Notes: a model not told the origin generated them from the sequence alone. A stretch of 64,000 nucleotides of DNA from RPQJ01 sp963754125 (GCA_963754125.1 CAVWEX010000014.1:1054001-1118000); one strand, 5' to 3'; numbered from the stretch's first letter, positions 39,704 through 50,268 are shown. Numbers and translations are program-made.

Positions 39704-40845
39704 CGAGCGACAAGCTTCCGGTGGGTCTGGATGGACATCAGAATACCGAAACCGGCCATCAGGGTCACCATCGAGGTTCCGCCGGCGCTGACCAGGGGCA
39801 GCGGCACGCCGACCACGGGGATCATTCCCATGACCATGGCGGTGTTCACGAAGACATAGAAGAAGAAGGTGATGCTGAGGCTGCCGGCCAGCAGCCGCGA
39901 GAAGGTGTCGGGCGCGGCGGCGGCGATGTACAGGCCGCGGCCCACGATGAACAGGTAGAGCAGCAGCAGCGCCAGGGCGCCGAGCAGGCCGAACTCCTCG
40001 CCGATCACGGCAAAGATGAAGTCGGTGTGCCGCTCCGGCAGGAACTCCAGCTGGCCCTGGGTGCCGTTGAGCCAGCCCTTGCCGAAGATGCCGCCCGGAG
40101 CCGATCGCGATCTTCGACTGGATGATGTGGTAGCCCGCGCCCAGCGGGTCGCTCTCCGGGTCCAGCAGCGTCAGGACCCGCTTGCGCTGGTAGTCGTGCA
40201 TGACGAGCCAGAGCGCGGGCATGGCCGCGCCGGCCAGCGCCGCGATGCCGACGATGTACCGCCAGCCGAGGCCCGCCAGGAAGATCACCACGGCGCCCGA
40301 CAGCACGATGAGGATGGCCGTGCCCAGGTCCGGCTGGATGGCGATCATGCCCGCCGGCAGGAAGATGACGAGTGACGACGAGCACCAGGATGCCGAAGGA
40401 GGGCGGCAGCGGACGCTCGTGCAGCAGCCAGCACATGGTCATCGGGACGCCGAGCTTCATGATCTCCGACGGCTGGAAGCGGACGCCGAGATCCAGCCAG
40501 CGCTGCGCGCCCTTGCCGATGTCGCCGGTGACCAGCACGAGGATCAGCAGGACCAGGCCCAGCGCGTAGATCAGCGGCGAACCGCGGCGGAGCCAGCTCG
40601 GGCTGATCTGGGCCATGAAGAGCAGGGCGCCGAACGCCACGAGCATGCGCGCCACCTGGTCGAACAGCTCGTCGAGCTTCTGGCCTTCGGCGCTGTACAG
40701 CGCCAGCATGCTGACGAGCAGCACGCCGCCGATTCCGGCCAGCAGCCAGCCATCCAGGTGCAGGAACCGCAGGACGCGGGCCGACAGCGCCCTGCTCCAC
40801 GCGGCTGCGCGGCTCGAGGCTGATGCCCAGGGACGGTGTGTTCAT
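39700..40845 (-). CDS. rodA: Peptidoglycan glycosyltransferase RodA (MrdB)
   Basis: The SEDS-family polymerase of the elongasome, working with PBP2. About 380 residues and around ten membrane segments. ATG 40845 overlaps the end of mrdA. Motifs: DGWLLAGIGGVLLVSMLALY, GKGAQRWLDLGVRFQPSEIM then KLGVPM, the catalytic region MIAIQPDLGTAILIVLSGAV, and near the end FVNTAMVMGMIPVVGVPLPL followed by VSAGGTSMVTLM. Frames change near 40805, 40375 and 40095. Part of the minus-strand cell-shape operon. Confidence 0.95.
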
Positions 40846-42736
40846 GCATGCGCTGGGCGTTCGCGCTGGCCGTCAGGGTCTCGCCCTGCAGGTAGGCTTC
40901 CATGACCGCGCGCGCGATGGGCGCGGCGGCCTTGCTGCCGCTTTCGCCGTTCTCGATGACCACGGCCACGGCGATGCGCGGCGCCTCGAGCGGCGCAAAG
41001 GCCACGAACAGCGCGTGGTCGCGGCGGCGCTCCTCGACGTCCTTCGCGTTGTACTTCTCGTTCTGGCCCACGGTGAAGACCTGGGCGGTGCCGCTCTTGC
41101 CCGCCATCTGGAACGGCGCGTTCAGGCCGACGGCCCGGGCCGTGCCCCGCGGCCCCTGCATGACGCCGTGCATGCCCTCGATGATCGCGTCCCAGCGCGC
41201 GGCGTCCTGGTCCGGCACCGGGCGGCAGGGGCTTGGGCGCCTCGTATTCGATCGTGCCCGTGGCCGGATCCCGGGAGCCCTTCAGCAGCGTCGGCTGGAA
41301 CCGCTGCCCGCGGGCCGCGACGGTCGCCGTCGCGTGGGCGAGCTGGAGCGGGGTCACCAGCAGGTAGCCCTGGCCGATGCCGGCGATCACCGTTTCGCCG
41401 GGGAACCAGACCTGGTCTGCCGGCCGCCGGAACGCCTTCTTCTTCCAGGCCGGGCTGGGCACGAGCCCCTTCTGCTCGCCGCCGATGTCGAGCCCGGTGA
41501 CGTCGCCGAGGCCGAAGGTCGTGAGGAAGCCGCCCATGCGCTCGATGCCGAGGTCCCGCGCGACGGAATAGAAGTAGACGTCGCAGGACTGCTCGATGGC
41601 GGTGTAGAGGTCGACGGAGCCATGGCCTTCGGGCTTCCAGTCCCGGTAGCGGTGGCTGCTGCCGGGCAGGCTGTAGGCGCCCCGGCAGCCCACGCGCCGC
41701 TCCGGGGTGACGACCCCGTAGTGCAGGGCTGCCAGGGCGACCATCGGCTTGATCGTGGAGCCGGGCGGGTACTGGCCCCGCAGCGCGCGGTTGAACATCG
41801 GACGGTCGATGTCTTCCTGGAGCGCCAGGTACGCCCGCCGGCTGAGGCCGGCGCTGATCGCGTTGGGGTCGTAGGCCGGCGTGCTCACGAAGGCCAGCAC
41901 CTCGCCGTTCCGCGGATCGATGGCCACCGCGGCGCCGCGCCTGCCCTGCAGCGCCGTGTCGGCCGCCAGCTGCGCGTTCATGTCGATGGTGAGGATGACG
42001 TCCCGGCCCGGCAGCGAGCGCACGCGATCGAGCACCTGCATCTTCCGGCCGTGCACGTTGACCACCACGTCCTCGTGGCCGGAGGTGCCGTGCAGGTCTG
42101 CCTCGAAGCTGCGCTCCACGGAGATCTTGCCCACGTGCGTGGTGCCGGCGTACTCGGCGGGGTCCAGGATCTTCTTGTCGTCCGCGCTGATGCCGCCCAC
42201 GTAGCCCAGCACGTGGGCGGCGGCCGTGCCGAAGGGATAGCTGCGGCCCAGCCGGGCGCGGATCTCGAGGCCCGGGGAAGTGCGGGCGCTGCGACGGCGA
42301 ACGCGGCGAGCTCCTCGTCGGTCAGCCGTTCCGCCACGACCACCGTGTCGAAGCTGCGGCGGCTGGCGATCAGCTCCTTCAGCTCGGGCAGGTCGCCTTC
42401 CTGGACGATGCCGCTCGCGACCAGCCGGCGCAGCGTGTCCTCCATGTCGGGCACCTGCTCCCGCGTCATCTCCAGCTGGTAGCTGGGCGTGTTCTCGGCC
42501 AGGACCTTGCCGTTGCGGTCGAGGATCAGGCCGCGGATGGGCGGGATGGGCTGCACGCGGATGCGGTTGCCGCTGGACTGGGCGGAGAAGTACTCGTACT
42601 GCCCGACCTGCAGCTGGACCAGGCGGCCGACCACGAGGCCGGTGAGGCCCAGCACGATGACGATGGACACGAGCAGCCGGCTGGTGAACAGGTGCTGCTC
42701 GCGCCAGTGGTCCTTGATGCGCAGCGTCCTTGCCAC
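40842..42736 (-). CDS. mrdA: Penicillin-binding protein 2 (elongasome transpeptidase)
   Basis: Cross-links peptidoglycan during cell elongation with RodA. About 630 residues. A cytoplasmic N-terminus precedes one membrane segment (LLVSIVIVLGLTGLVVGRLV). The dimerisation domain contains RIRVQPIPPIRGLILDRNGK and LGYVGGISADDKKI. The transpeptidase motifs are in order: STIK (QYPPGSTIKPMVALAAL), SCD (IEQSCDVYFYSVARDLGI) and KSGT (FQMAGKSGTAQVFTVGQ). Shifts lie near 42285 and 41225. The stop lies at about 40842, overlapping rodA. Confidence 0.95.
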
Positions 42737-42749
42737 GGTCCCGGCTGCC

Positions 42750-43242
42750 TCAGGCGAAGCTCGAGTCGCGTCGCTCGAGCCTCTCCCGCACGCGATCCAT
42801 GGCGGCCATCAGCACCGGCCAGAGCAGGCCGGCGGCCACCACGGGCCCCCAGCGGGCCGGGCCGAACTCGGCGCGGCCGGTGACGCCGTCGATCCAGAGC
42901 AGGACGAAGGCCTCGAGGAACATCAGCGCGAAGACGGACAGCGTGAGCTGCCAGAGCGGGAACACGCGCATCTGCAGGTGCAGCCGCAGGACCAGGTAGG
43001 CCAGCAGCGACAGCGACAGCGCGTGCTGGCCGAGCAGGGAGCCGTGGGCCACGTCGACCAGCAGTCCCGACCAGGAAGGCACTGAACACGCCGAAGCGGC
43101 CCGGCCACATCAGCGACCAGTAGATGACCACCATGGTGGTCCAGGCCGGGCGCAGGGGCTGGATGGCCGCCGGCAGCGGCAGCAGCTCGGCGACCAGCGC
43201 CAGCACCAGCAGCAGCCAGACCGGCCAGCGCGGCGCACTCAC
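42750..43242 (-). CDS. mreD: Rod shape-determining protein MreD
   Basis: A small inner-membrane protein of about 163 residues with five or six hydrophobic segments (VWLLLVLALVAELLPLP, TTMVVIYWSLMWPGRFGV, VGLLVDVAHGSLLGQHALSL). It belongs to the MreBCD-RodA-PBP2 complex; no enzymatic role is known. GTG 43242 overlaps the mreC stop (GTGA). One extra base near 43075 splits it. It sits 13 bp upstream of mrdA. Confidence 0.93.
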
Positions 43243-44391
43243 TCGGTCGCTCCTTCCTGCTCGTTGCCCGTCGGCGTCCGGGCCGGCGGCATCGCGGGCG
43301 CTTCAGCCGAGGCGCAGGCACGGGGTATCGGCGGGGGCGATCACGGGCGCAGTGTCCTCGTTCGGGACCGGCTCCACCACGGGTGCCGTCACGTCGGCGG
43401 GCGGCGCGTCACGCGGCTGGGACCGGCACGGCGCGGCGGGTTCCGCCGGGAGCGTTGCGGCAGGCGCAGCCGGGCTGCGGCGGGTGCCGGGGTGCCGGTG
43501 GAGTGCGGCTGGCGCGGGCCGGCGCGTGCGGCCGCGCTTGCCGCGGCGCCGCGCTGCTGGAAGACCAGCAGCACCTCGTGCAGCCGGTCCAGGCTGGCGG
43601 CGGGCTTGGCCGCAACCTCCAGGAAGGCATCGCCCGAGGAGCCGTCCACCGTGGTGACCGTGCCGACGGGGTAGCCGGCGGGAAACGCGCCGCCGAGGCC
43701 GGAGGTGACCAGCAGGTCGCCGGCCTTGATGTCCGCGTTGCGGGTCAGGAACGGCAGCGACAGCCGCTCCAGGTCCCCGGTGCCCATGGCGATGGTCCGC
43801 AGGCCGTTGCGCACGATCTCCACGGGGACCGCGTGATCGGGGTCGGTGATCAGGATGCGCCTCGGAGCTGTCCTGCTGGTCCCGGGTGATCTGGCCGACG
43901 ACGCCGCTGGCATCGATGAGGGCCTGGCCTTCGTAGGCGCCGTCGCGGCCGCCCTTGTTCAGGATGACCCGGTGCCGCAGCGGATCCATGTCCACCGCCA
44001 GGATCTCGCCGACGACCACCCGGTCCGGGACCCGGGTCCTGGAGTCGAGCAGGGCGCGGAAGCGCGCGTTCTCGGCCTGCAGGGCCGCGAGGCGCTGCAG
44101 CTCGGCGCTGGCGGCGAGGGCCTCGCGGCGCAGGGCCGCGTTCTCGGTGATCAGCCGCTCGCGCAGGGCCAGGTTTTCCCGCATCCAGCGCGCGCCGGCG
44201 GCGGGCGAGTTGATGGCGACCTGCAGCGGGTACATGGCCGCGCCCAGGTAGGCGCGGATCTCCTCCAGGTAGGTGCCCCGGTGGTCGAGGAACATCAGGG
44301 CCAGCGACAGGGCGCCGGTCAGGAAGAAGCGGAGGCTCGGGCTCGCGTTGCGGTAGGCCCGGCCTTCGCTGTCCGCAGAAGAAAGCGCCAT
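43239..44391 (-). CDS. mreC: Rod shape-determining protein MreC
   Basis: A periplasmic scaffold of the elongasome that activates PBP2. About 380 residues: one N-terminal membrane segment (FFLTGALSLALMFLDHRG), a coiled coil (ENLALRERLITENAALRREA), then the beta-barrel core (VVVGEILAVDMDPLRHRVIL, GVVGQITRDQQDSSEA, AVPVEIVRNGLRTIAMGTGD, LVTSGLGGAFPAGYPVGTV). After LHEVLLVFQ an alanine/proline-rich low-complexity tail of roughly 100 residues follows, longer than usual, ending VTAPVVEPVPNEDTAPVIAP in one frame. Shifts lie near 43860, 43535 and 43320. Confidence 0.93.
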
Positions 44392-44407
44392 GCCTATTTA
44401 TCCGTGG

Positions 44408-44478
44408 GTAGGAGCGCCTTCAGGCGCGATTCCGGCAGTCCGGATCGCGCCTGAAGGCGCTCCTGAAGCCGCTCCTAC
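44408..44478. repeat. REPIN-like palindrome 5 with an extra half-arm
   Basis: GTAGGAGCGCCTTCAGGCGC faces GCGCCTGAAGGCGCTCCT, directly followed by a second partial right arm, GAAGCCGCTCCTAC, so the right side is duplicated. It separates mreB from mreC within one transcription unit. The outer TAG, read on the minus strand, is the mreB stop. Confidence 0.87.
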
Positions 44479-45518
44479 TCAAGACCAAGCGTGGAGGGCG
44501 GAACCTCGTCCAGCAGTTCGAGAATGCGGCCGCCGCCCCGGGCGACGCAGGTGAGCGGTTCGTCGGCCACCACGACGGGCAGGCCGGTTTCTTCCATCAG
44601 GAGCTTGTCGATGTGCCGGAGCAGCGCGCCGCCGCCCGTGAGCACGATGCCGCGCTCGGCCACGTCGGCGCCGAGTTCGGGCGGCGTCTGTTCCAGCGCC
44701 TGCTTCACGGCCTGGACGATGCCCTGCAGCGGCTCCTGGAGCGCCTCCAGGATCTCGTTGCTGTTCAGGCTGAAGCTGCGGGGCACGCCCTCGGAGAGGT
44801 TGCGGCCCTTGACCGAGATCTCCTTGACCTCGTCGCCGGGGAAGGCGGAGCCGATTTCCTTCTTGATGCGCTCGGCCGTGGACTCGCCGATCAGGATGCC
44901 GTAGTTCCGGCGCACGTAGTTGATGATGGCCTCGTCGAACTTGTCGCCGCCGATGCGGGCCGACGCGGCATAGACGATGCCGTTCAGGGAGATCACCGCC
45001 ACTTCGGACGTGCCGCCGCCGATGTCGAGCACCATGGAGCCCCGGGCCTCGTGCACCGGCATGCCGGCGCCGACGGCCGCCGCCATGGGCTCCTCGACCA
45101 GCCAGACCTTGCGGGCGCCGGCGCCCTCGGCGGACTCGCGGATGGCGCGGCGCTCCACCTGGGTGGAGCCGTAGGGCACGCAGACGATCACCCGGGGGCT
45201 GGGCCGGAAATAGCGGCCCGGCAGCGCCTTGCGGATGAAGTGCTGGAGCATCTTCTCCGTGACGGTGAAGTCGGCGATGACGCCGTCCTTGAGCGGGCGG
45301 ATGGCCGTGATGTTGCCGGGCGTGCGGCCCAGCATGTTCTTGGCCTGCAGGCCCACGGCCTCCACGATCTTGCCGCCCCGGCCGGGCTCCTCGCGGATGG
45401 CCACCACGGAGGGCTCGTCGAGCACGATGCCCTGGCCCGCCAGGTAGATCAGCGTGTTCGCCGTACCCAGGTCAATGGAGAGATCGTGGGAAAAGTATCC
45501 CAGAAGCCGTTTCAGCAT
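44475..45518 (-). CDS. mreB: Rod shape-determining actin homologue MreB
   Basis: Forms membrane-associated filaments that direct sidewall synthesis. 347 residues, full length, one frame. Actin-fold motifs: SIDLGTANTLIYLAGQGIVL (phosphate 1), VVALDIG-type segment MVLDIGGGTSEVAVISLNGI (phosphate 2) and GIVLTGGGALLRHIDKLLME (adenosine). The N-terminal MLKRLLGYFSHDL matches family starts. A near-duplicate of the start region (GCCATGCTGAAAC repeated 14 bp upstream) creates a second, out-of-frame ATG at 45532. First gene of the shape operon, divergent from gatC. Confidence 0.97.
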   Translation of the reverse strand: MLKRLLGYFSHDLSIDLGTANTLIYLAGQGIVLDEPSVVAIREEPGRGGKIVEAVGLQAKNMLGRTPGNITAIRPLKDGVIADFTVTEKMLQHFIRKALPGRYFRPSPRVIVCVPYGSTQVERRAIRESAEGAGARKVWLVEEPMAAAVGAGMPVHEARGSMVLDIGGGTSEVAVISLNGIVYAASARIGGDKFDEAIINYVRRNYGILIGESTAERIKKEIGSAFPGDEVKEISVKGRNLSEGVPRSFSLNSNEILEALQEPLQGIVQAVKQALEQTPPELGADVAERGIVLTGGGALLRHIDKLLMEETGLPVVVADEPLTCVARGGGRILELLDEVPPSTLGLE

Positions 45519-45721
45519 GGCTGTTTCAGCATGGCTTATTCATGAATGGCCGCGCCCGCGAGAAGTGCCCCGTAGAAGCGCGGTAGCCTAGCAACGGGGG
45601 TCAGATTCCACAACAGCGGTGTATGATTCCGGCCGCGGAAAAACCGCGCCCTGACTCACACTTTCACGGGTTGTTCAGGCCACCGCATCGCTGCTCAAGA
45701 AGTGCTCGAGCCAAGCACGTC
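45519..45721. promoter_or_regulatory. Divergent promoter region mreB / gatC
   Basis: A 203-bp gap between the mreB and gatC start codons with no ORF. It must carry promoters for both the cell-shape operon and gatCAB. GGTGTATGATTCC near 45618 contains a TATGAT-type -10 candidate for gatC; no matching -35 is obvious. A short inverted repeat, GCCGCGG/CCGCGCC-like with an A-rich loop, lies near 45632-45650. Confidence 0.35.
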
Positions 45722-46010
45722 ATGAAGCTCACCCGCCAGAACGTCGAGCACATCGCTCACCTTGCCCGCCTCGAGATCGGGCCCGACGAGCTCGATGGCG
45801 TGGTCGAGAAGCTCGGCCGGATCGTCAGCTTCGTGGACCAGCTCCAGTCGGCCGACACCAGCGCGGTGCTGCCCATGGCGCACCCCATGGACATGAGCCA
45901 GCGCCTGCGGCCCGACGAGGTCACCGAAACCGACCACCGGGACCTCTACCAGCAGAACAGCGAGGCCGTCGAGGACGGCCTGTACACCGTCCCCCGGGTA
46001 CATGGAGTAG
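45722..46010 (+). CDS. gatC: Asp-tRNA(Asn)/Glu-tRNA(Gln) amidotransferase subunit C
   Basis: The small wrapping subunit that stabilises GatA-GatB. About 95 residues: MKLTRQNVEHIAHLARLEIG, LQSADTSAVLPMAHPMDMSQ, LRPDEVTETDHRDLYQQNSE, and the terminal EDGLYTVPRV. In the given frame the stop is missed, but removing the A in GTACATG (near 45999) gives VPRVME followed by TAG 46008-46010, the family-typical end. That TAG belongs to palindrome 6. First gene of gatCAB. Confidence 0.94.
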
Positions 46011-46030
46011 GAGCGCCTTCAGGCGCGATC
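46007..46030 (+). repeat. REP-like half element 6
   Basis: A single arm GTAGGAGCGCCTTCAGGCGC then GATC, without an inverted partner before gatA. It sits between gatC and gatA, provides the gatC stop codon, and the gatA start is 12 bp beyond it. Confidence 0.8.
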
Positions 46031-46042
46031 CCCGGTCCGCAC

Positions 46043-47505
46043 ATGCCTCCACTGCCCGCACGCCCCACCATCGCCCAGCTGTCCGCGGCCCTGCGAGGCC
46101 CGCCAGGTCAGCAGCCGCGAGCTGACGGCCGCGGCCCTCGCCCGCATCGGCGCCGCCGACGAGGCGCTGAACAGCTTCATCACCGTGATTCCCGAGCTGG
46201 CCCTGGCCGCCGCCGACCAGGCCGACGCCCGGCTCGCCCGGGGCGAGGGCGGGCCGCTCACCGGCATCCCCTTCGCGCACAAGGACATCTTCTGCACGGC
46301 GGGCGTCCGCACGACCTGCGGGTCGAAGATGCTGGCGAACTTCGTCTCGCCCTACGACGCCACGGCGGTGCGAGCGGCTCGCCGCGGCCGGCATCGTCAC
46401 GGTCGGCAAGACGAACATGGACGAGTTCGCCATGGGCTCGTCCAACGAGACCAGCTGGTTCGGCCCCGTGCGCAATCCCTGGGACCTGGAGCGCTCGCCG
46501 GGCGGCTCGTCCGGCGGGTCCGCCGCCGCGGTGGCTGCCGGGCTCGTGCCCGCGGCCACGGGCACCGACACGGGCGGCTCGATCCGCCAGCCCGCCGCGC
46601 TGGTCGGCATCACGGGCTTCAAGCCCACCTACGGGCGCGTGTCCCGCTACGGGATGATCGCCTTCGCCTCCAGCCTGGACCAGGCGGGGGTGCTGACCCT
46701 CACGGCCGAGGACGCCGCGCTGCTGACCGGCGCCATGGCCGGCTTCGATCCGCGGGACTCCACCAGCGCCGACCTGCCGGTGCCGGACTACGCCGCCACC
46801 CTGGGCGCGCCGCTCCAGGGCCGGCGCATCGGGGTGCCGAAGGAATTCTTCGATGCGGGGCTCGAGCCCGAGTCCGCCGCCGCCATCCGGGAGGCGCTGA
46901 AGGTCTACGAGCGCCTGGGCGCCACGCTGGTCGAGCTGTCGCTGCCGAGCCTCGCGCTGTCCGTGCCCACCTACTACATCGTCGCGCCGGCCGAGTGCTC
47001 GTCCAACCTGTCGCGCTTCGACGGGGTGCGCTTCGGCCACCGCCACGCCGGCGCCACGACGCTCGAGGAGCTGTACAAGAAGTCCCGCGGCGAAGGCTTC
47101 GGCGCCGAGGTGAAGCGCCGCATCCTGACCGGCACCTACGTGCTGTCGGCGGGCTACTACGACGCCTACTACCTGAAGGCCCAGAAGGCGCGGCGCCTGA
47201 TCGCCGACGACTTCCGCCGCTGCTTCGCGGACGTGGACATCATCGCCGGACCCACCGCCCCGACGCCCGCGTTCCGCCTCGGCGAGAAGGTGGACGATCC
47301 GGTGCAGATGTACCTGAACGACATCTACACGATCCCGGTGAACCTGGCCGGCCTGCCGGGCATGTCGGTGCCCTGCGGCTTCTCGGGCGGCCTGCCCGTG
47401 GGCCTGCAGCTGATCGGGCCCCACTTCGGCGAGGCGGCGCTGTTCAACTTCGCCCACGTCTTCCAGCGCGAGACGGACTGGCACACGAAGATGCGCCGCC
47501 CGTAG
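46043..47505 (+). CDS. gatA: Asp-tRNA(Asn)/Glu-tRNA(Gln) amidotransferase subunit A
   Basis: The glutaminase/amidase subunit that supplies ammonia for transamidating misacylated tRNA. About 487 residues after removing extra bases near 46100 and 46375. The amidase signature is intact: catalytic Lys in GIPFAHKDIF, GGSSGGSAAAVAAGLVPAAT with the cis-Ser, and TDTGGSIRQPAALVGITGFK with the nucleophile Ser. SRYGMIAFASSLDQ is the family's GLVAFASSLD-type motif. The stop TAG at 47503 is part of palindrome 7. Confidence 0.96.
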
Positions 47506-47556
47506 GAGCGGCTTCAGGCGCGACCCGGCATCGATCGCGCCTAAAGGCGCTCCTAC
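47502..47556. repeat. REPIN-like palindrome 7
   Basis: GTAGGAGCGGCTTCAGGCGC facing CGCGCCTAAAGGCGCTCCTAC with a short CCCGGCATCGAT-type loop. It lies between gatA and gatB; the left TAG is the gatA stop and gatB begins 14 bp after its end. Confidence 0.88.
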
Positions 47557-47569
47557 AGGCGCCCGCAGC

Positions 47570-48997
47570 ATGACCTGGGAAGTCGTCATCGGCCTCGAGA
47601 TCCACGCGCAGCTCGCCACGCGCAGCAAGATCTTCTCCGGCTCCGCCACGGCCTACGGCGCGCCGCCCAACACCCAGGCCAGCCTCGTGGACCTGGGCTA
47701 CCCGGGCGTGCTGCCGGTGCTGAACGCCGAGGCGGTGCGCATGGCGGCGCCGCTTCGGCCTGGCCATCGGCGCCACGGTGGCGCCCCGGTCGGTCTTCGC
47801 CCGCAAGAACTACTTCTACCCGGACCTGCCCAAGGGCTACCAGATCAGCCAGTACGAGCTGCCGATCGTCCACGACGGCAGCGTCACCATCCCGCTCGAG
47901 GACGGCGGCACGAAATCCGTCCACGTGATCCGCGCGCACCTGGAGGAGGACGCCGGCAAGTCCCTCCACGAGAACTTCACCGGGCCTGTCCGGCATCGAC
48001 CTGAACCGGGCCGGCACGCCGCTGCTCGAGATCGTGTCGGCGCCGGACCTGCGCTCGGCGAAGGAAGCGGTGGCCTACATGAAGAAGGTGCACCAGCTGG
48101 TGCGCTACCTGGGCATCTGCGACGGCAACATGCAGGAAGGCTCCTTCCGCTGCGACGCCAACGTGTCGGTGCGCCGGGCCGGCACGGACAAGCTCGGCAC
48201 CCGCACCGAGTCGAAGAACCTCAATTCCTTCCGTTTCCTCGAGCGCGCCATCCTCTTCGAGGTGGAGCGGCAGATCGAGGTGCTGGAGGGCGGCGGCACC
48301 GTCGTCCAGGAGACCCGCCTCTACGACCCGGACCGGGACGAGACCCGCCCGATGCGGAGCAAGGAGGAGGCCAACGACTACCGGTACTTCCCGGACCCGG
48401 ACCTGCTGCCCGTGGAGCTGGACGAGGCATTCATCAGCGAGGTCCGGCGGACGCTGCCGGAGCTGCCCGACGCGAAGCGCGAGCGCTGGGTGCGGGACTT
48501 CGGCCTGAAGCCGGACGCCGCCGACGTGCTGGCCGCGGATCCCGACGTGGCGGCGCTGTTCGACGCCCTGGCCCGGGAGTCGGGCCAGCCGGTGGCGGCC
48601 GCCAACACGCTGCAGAGCCAGCTGTTCAGCCTGTTCGGCGCCGGAGCGGACGCCGGCCGGCGTCAACGTGGCGGCCACCGCCGCGGTGCTGCGCATGGCC
48701 GCGGAGGGCGTCATCGCCCGCAGCAGCGCCAAGGAGCTGATCGAGGAGTTCGCCTTCGCCACCGCGGCGCCGCCGATGGAGCAGCTGGTGAAGGAGCGCG
48801 GCTTGATGCAGATCAGTGACAGCGGCGCGCTCGAGGCTATCGTCGACCAGGTGCTGGCGGCGAACCCGGCCCAGGTGGAGCAGTACCGGGCCGGCCAGAC
48901 GAAGGTGCTGGGCTTCCTCGTCGGCCAGATCATGAAGTCCAGCGGCGGCAAGGCGAATCCGGCGCAGGTCAACGAACTGCTGAAGAAGAAATTGTAG
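47570..48997 (+). CDS. gatB: Asp-tRNA(Asn)/Glu-tRNA(Gln) amidotransferase subunit B
   Basis: Binds and phosphorylates the misacylated tRNA aminoacyl group, then amidates it. About 475 residues. Motifs: EVVIGLEIHAQLATRSKIFS, YPDLPKGYQISQYELPI, LHENFTGLSGIDLNRAGTPL (across a shift), MQEGSFRCDANVSVR, ETRPMRSKEEANDYRYFPDP, and a YqeY-like tail ending KANPAQVNELLKKKL. Shifts lie near 47750, 47990 and 48650. With gatC and gatA it forms GatCAB, implying tRNA-dependent Asn and/or Gln charging. The stop TAG lies in palindrome 8. Confidence 0.96.
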
Positions 48998-49047
48998 GAG
49001 CGCCTTCAGGCGCGACCGATAGCGGTCGCGCCTGAAGGCGCTCCTAC
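48994..49047. repeat. REPIN-like palindrome 8
   Basis: Near-perfect: GTAGGAGCGCCTTCAGGCGC facing GCGCCTGAAGGCGCTCCTAC, with GACCG/CGGTC also pairing around a four-base loop (ATAG). It follows gatB, whose stop TAG is the first part of the element. Confidence 0.9.
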
Positions 49048-49059
49048 GGGGAAGAATCG

Positions 49060-50268
49060 ATGGCGAAGACACTCGGCTGGCTGATTGCCCTGCTCTACAC
49101 GGTGCAGGCGCGCCCTCGGCGTGCGCATGCCCCGCACCGAGAAGACCTCGCTGCTCCGGGAGGAGCTGCGCAGCTGGCACTACCTGATCGGGCTCATCCT
49201 CTTCGTGCTGCTGCTCTGGCGGCTCTGGTGCTGGTACCGGGACCGCCCGGCGCCGCGGCACCCGGGCCTGACGCCCGCCGGCCAGGCCTGGACGTCCCAG
49301 CTCGCGCTGGCGAGCTACCTGGTGCTGGCGGTGATGCCGGTTCTCGGCATCAGCCAGGCCTGGACCGAGGGCCTCACGGTCCGGCTCGGGCCATTCGCTC
49401 ACGCTGCCGGCCCTGGTGCCCGGAGAACCACACGGGCTGGATGTTCTTCGGCTACTTCCACTCGGCGCTCGGCTTCTCGTTCACGCTGCTGACGCTCGCC
49501 GCCATCGTCACGGGCGTCTGGCTCTGGCTGCGGCGCGGGCGTCGGCCTGCTGGCGGCCTTCCCGCCCGGCTTCGGCGCGCAGGTCTTCGCGACGCTGGTC
49601 GATCACCGTGTACGCGTTCTCGACCTTCAAGTCGCCCGAACCCGGCGTCACCGCGCGTCGGCACGCTGCTCGGTCGTCACGGCGCTGATCTGGGGCCTCG
49701 GCGCCTGGCTGAAGGGCCGTCGCCGGCCGGCCGACTCCGCCGGCGTGCCGGGCCTGCTCGCGCGCGGCGGTCGCCGCCGTGACGGTCCTGGCCTTCGTGG
49801 CGCTCGGCGCGCTGTGGCCCCTACCAGATGTTCCGCGTGACGCCCTGGCCCATGGGCGAAGTGGTGGAGGCCGCGGCGGACGTGACCTCCCACGCGGCGC
49901 CGGTGATGCAGGTCACCGTGACGCCGGAGACGCCCTTCGAGAAGCAGGTGAAGGACGAGACCTACAAGTGGTGCCGCTTCTGCCACACGGTGGAGAAGGG
50001 CGGCAAGCACCTGGTGGGGCCGAACCTCTACGCCATCTTCGGCCAGCGGGCCGGCACCGTGCCCAACTACTACTACTCGACGGCCCTGGCCGAGGCCGGC
50101 CGGAACGGCCTCGTGTGGGACGACGCGGCGCTGGACAAGTTCCTGGCGGGTCCCGACCAGTTCATTCCCGGCACGAAGATGATCATCTCGAGCGGCCCGG
50201 TGAAGACGCCGGAAGAGCGGGCCGCCATCATCAACATCCTGAAGCGGGAGACGATGCCGGCGCCGTAG
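49060..50268 (+). CDS. Cytochrome b561-type membrane domain fused to cytochrome c
   Basis: Predicted electron carrier linking a haem-b membrane domain to a periplasmic cytochrome c. About 400 residues, split by about six single-base shifts between 49110 and 49825. The N-terminal half has four membrane segments with haem-ligand candidates in LRSWHYLIGLILFVLLLW, ENHTGWMFFGYFHSALGFSF and the segment around SITVYAFSTFKSPEPG. The C-terminal half (ORF from about 49828) has the haem-c site CRFCH, KGGKHLVGPNLYAIFGQRAG and the Met-ligand region FIPGTKMIISSGP. The frames join without a stop once corrected, supporting one fusion; two overlapping genes remain possible. The partner oxidoreductase is unknown. 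The stop TAG lies in element 9. Confidence 0.75.
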
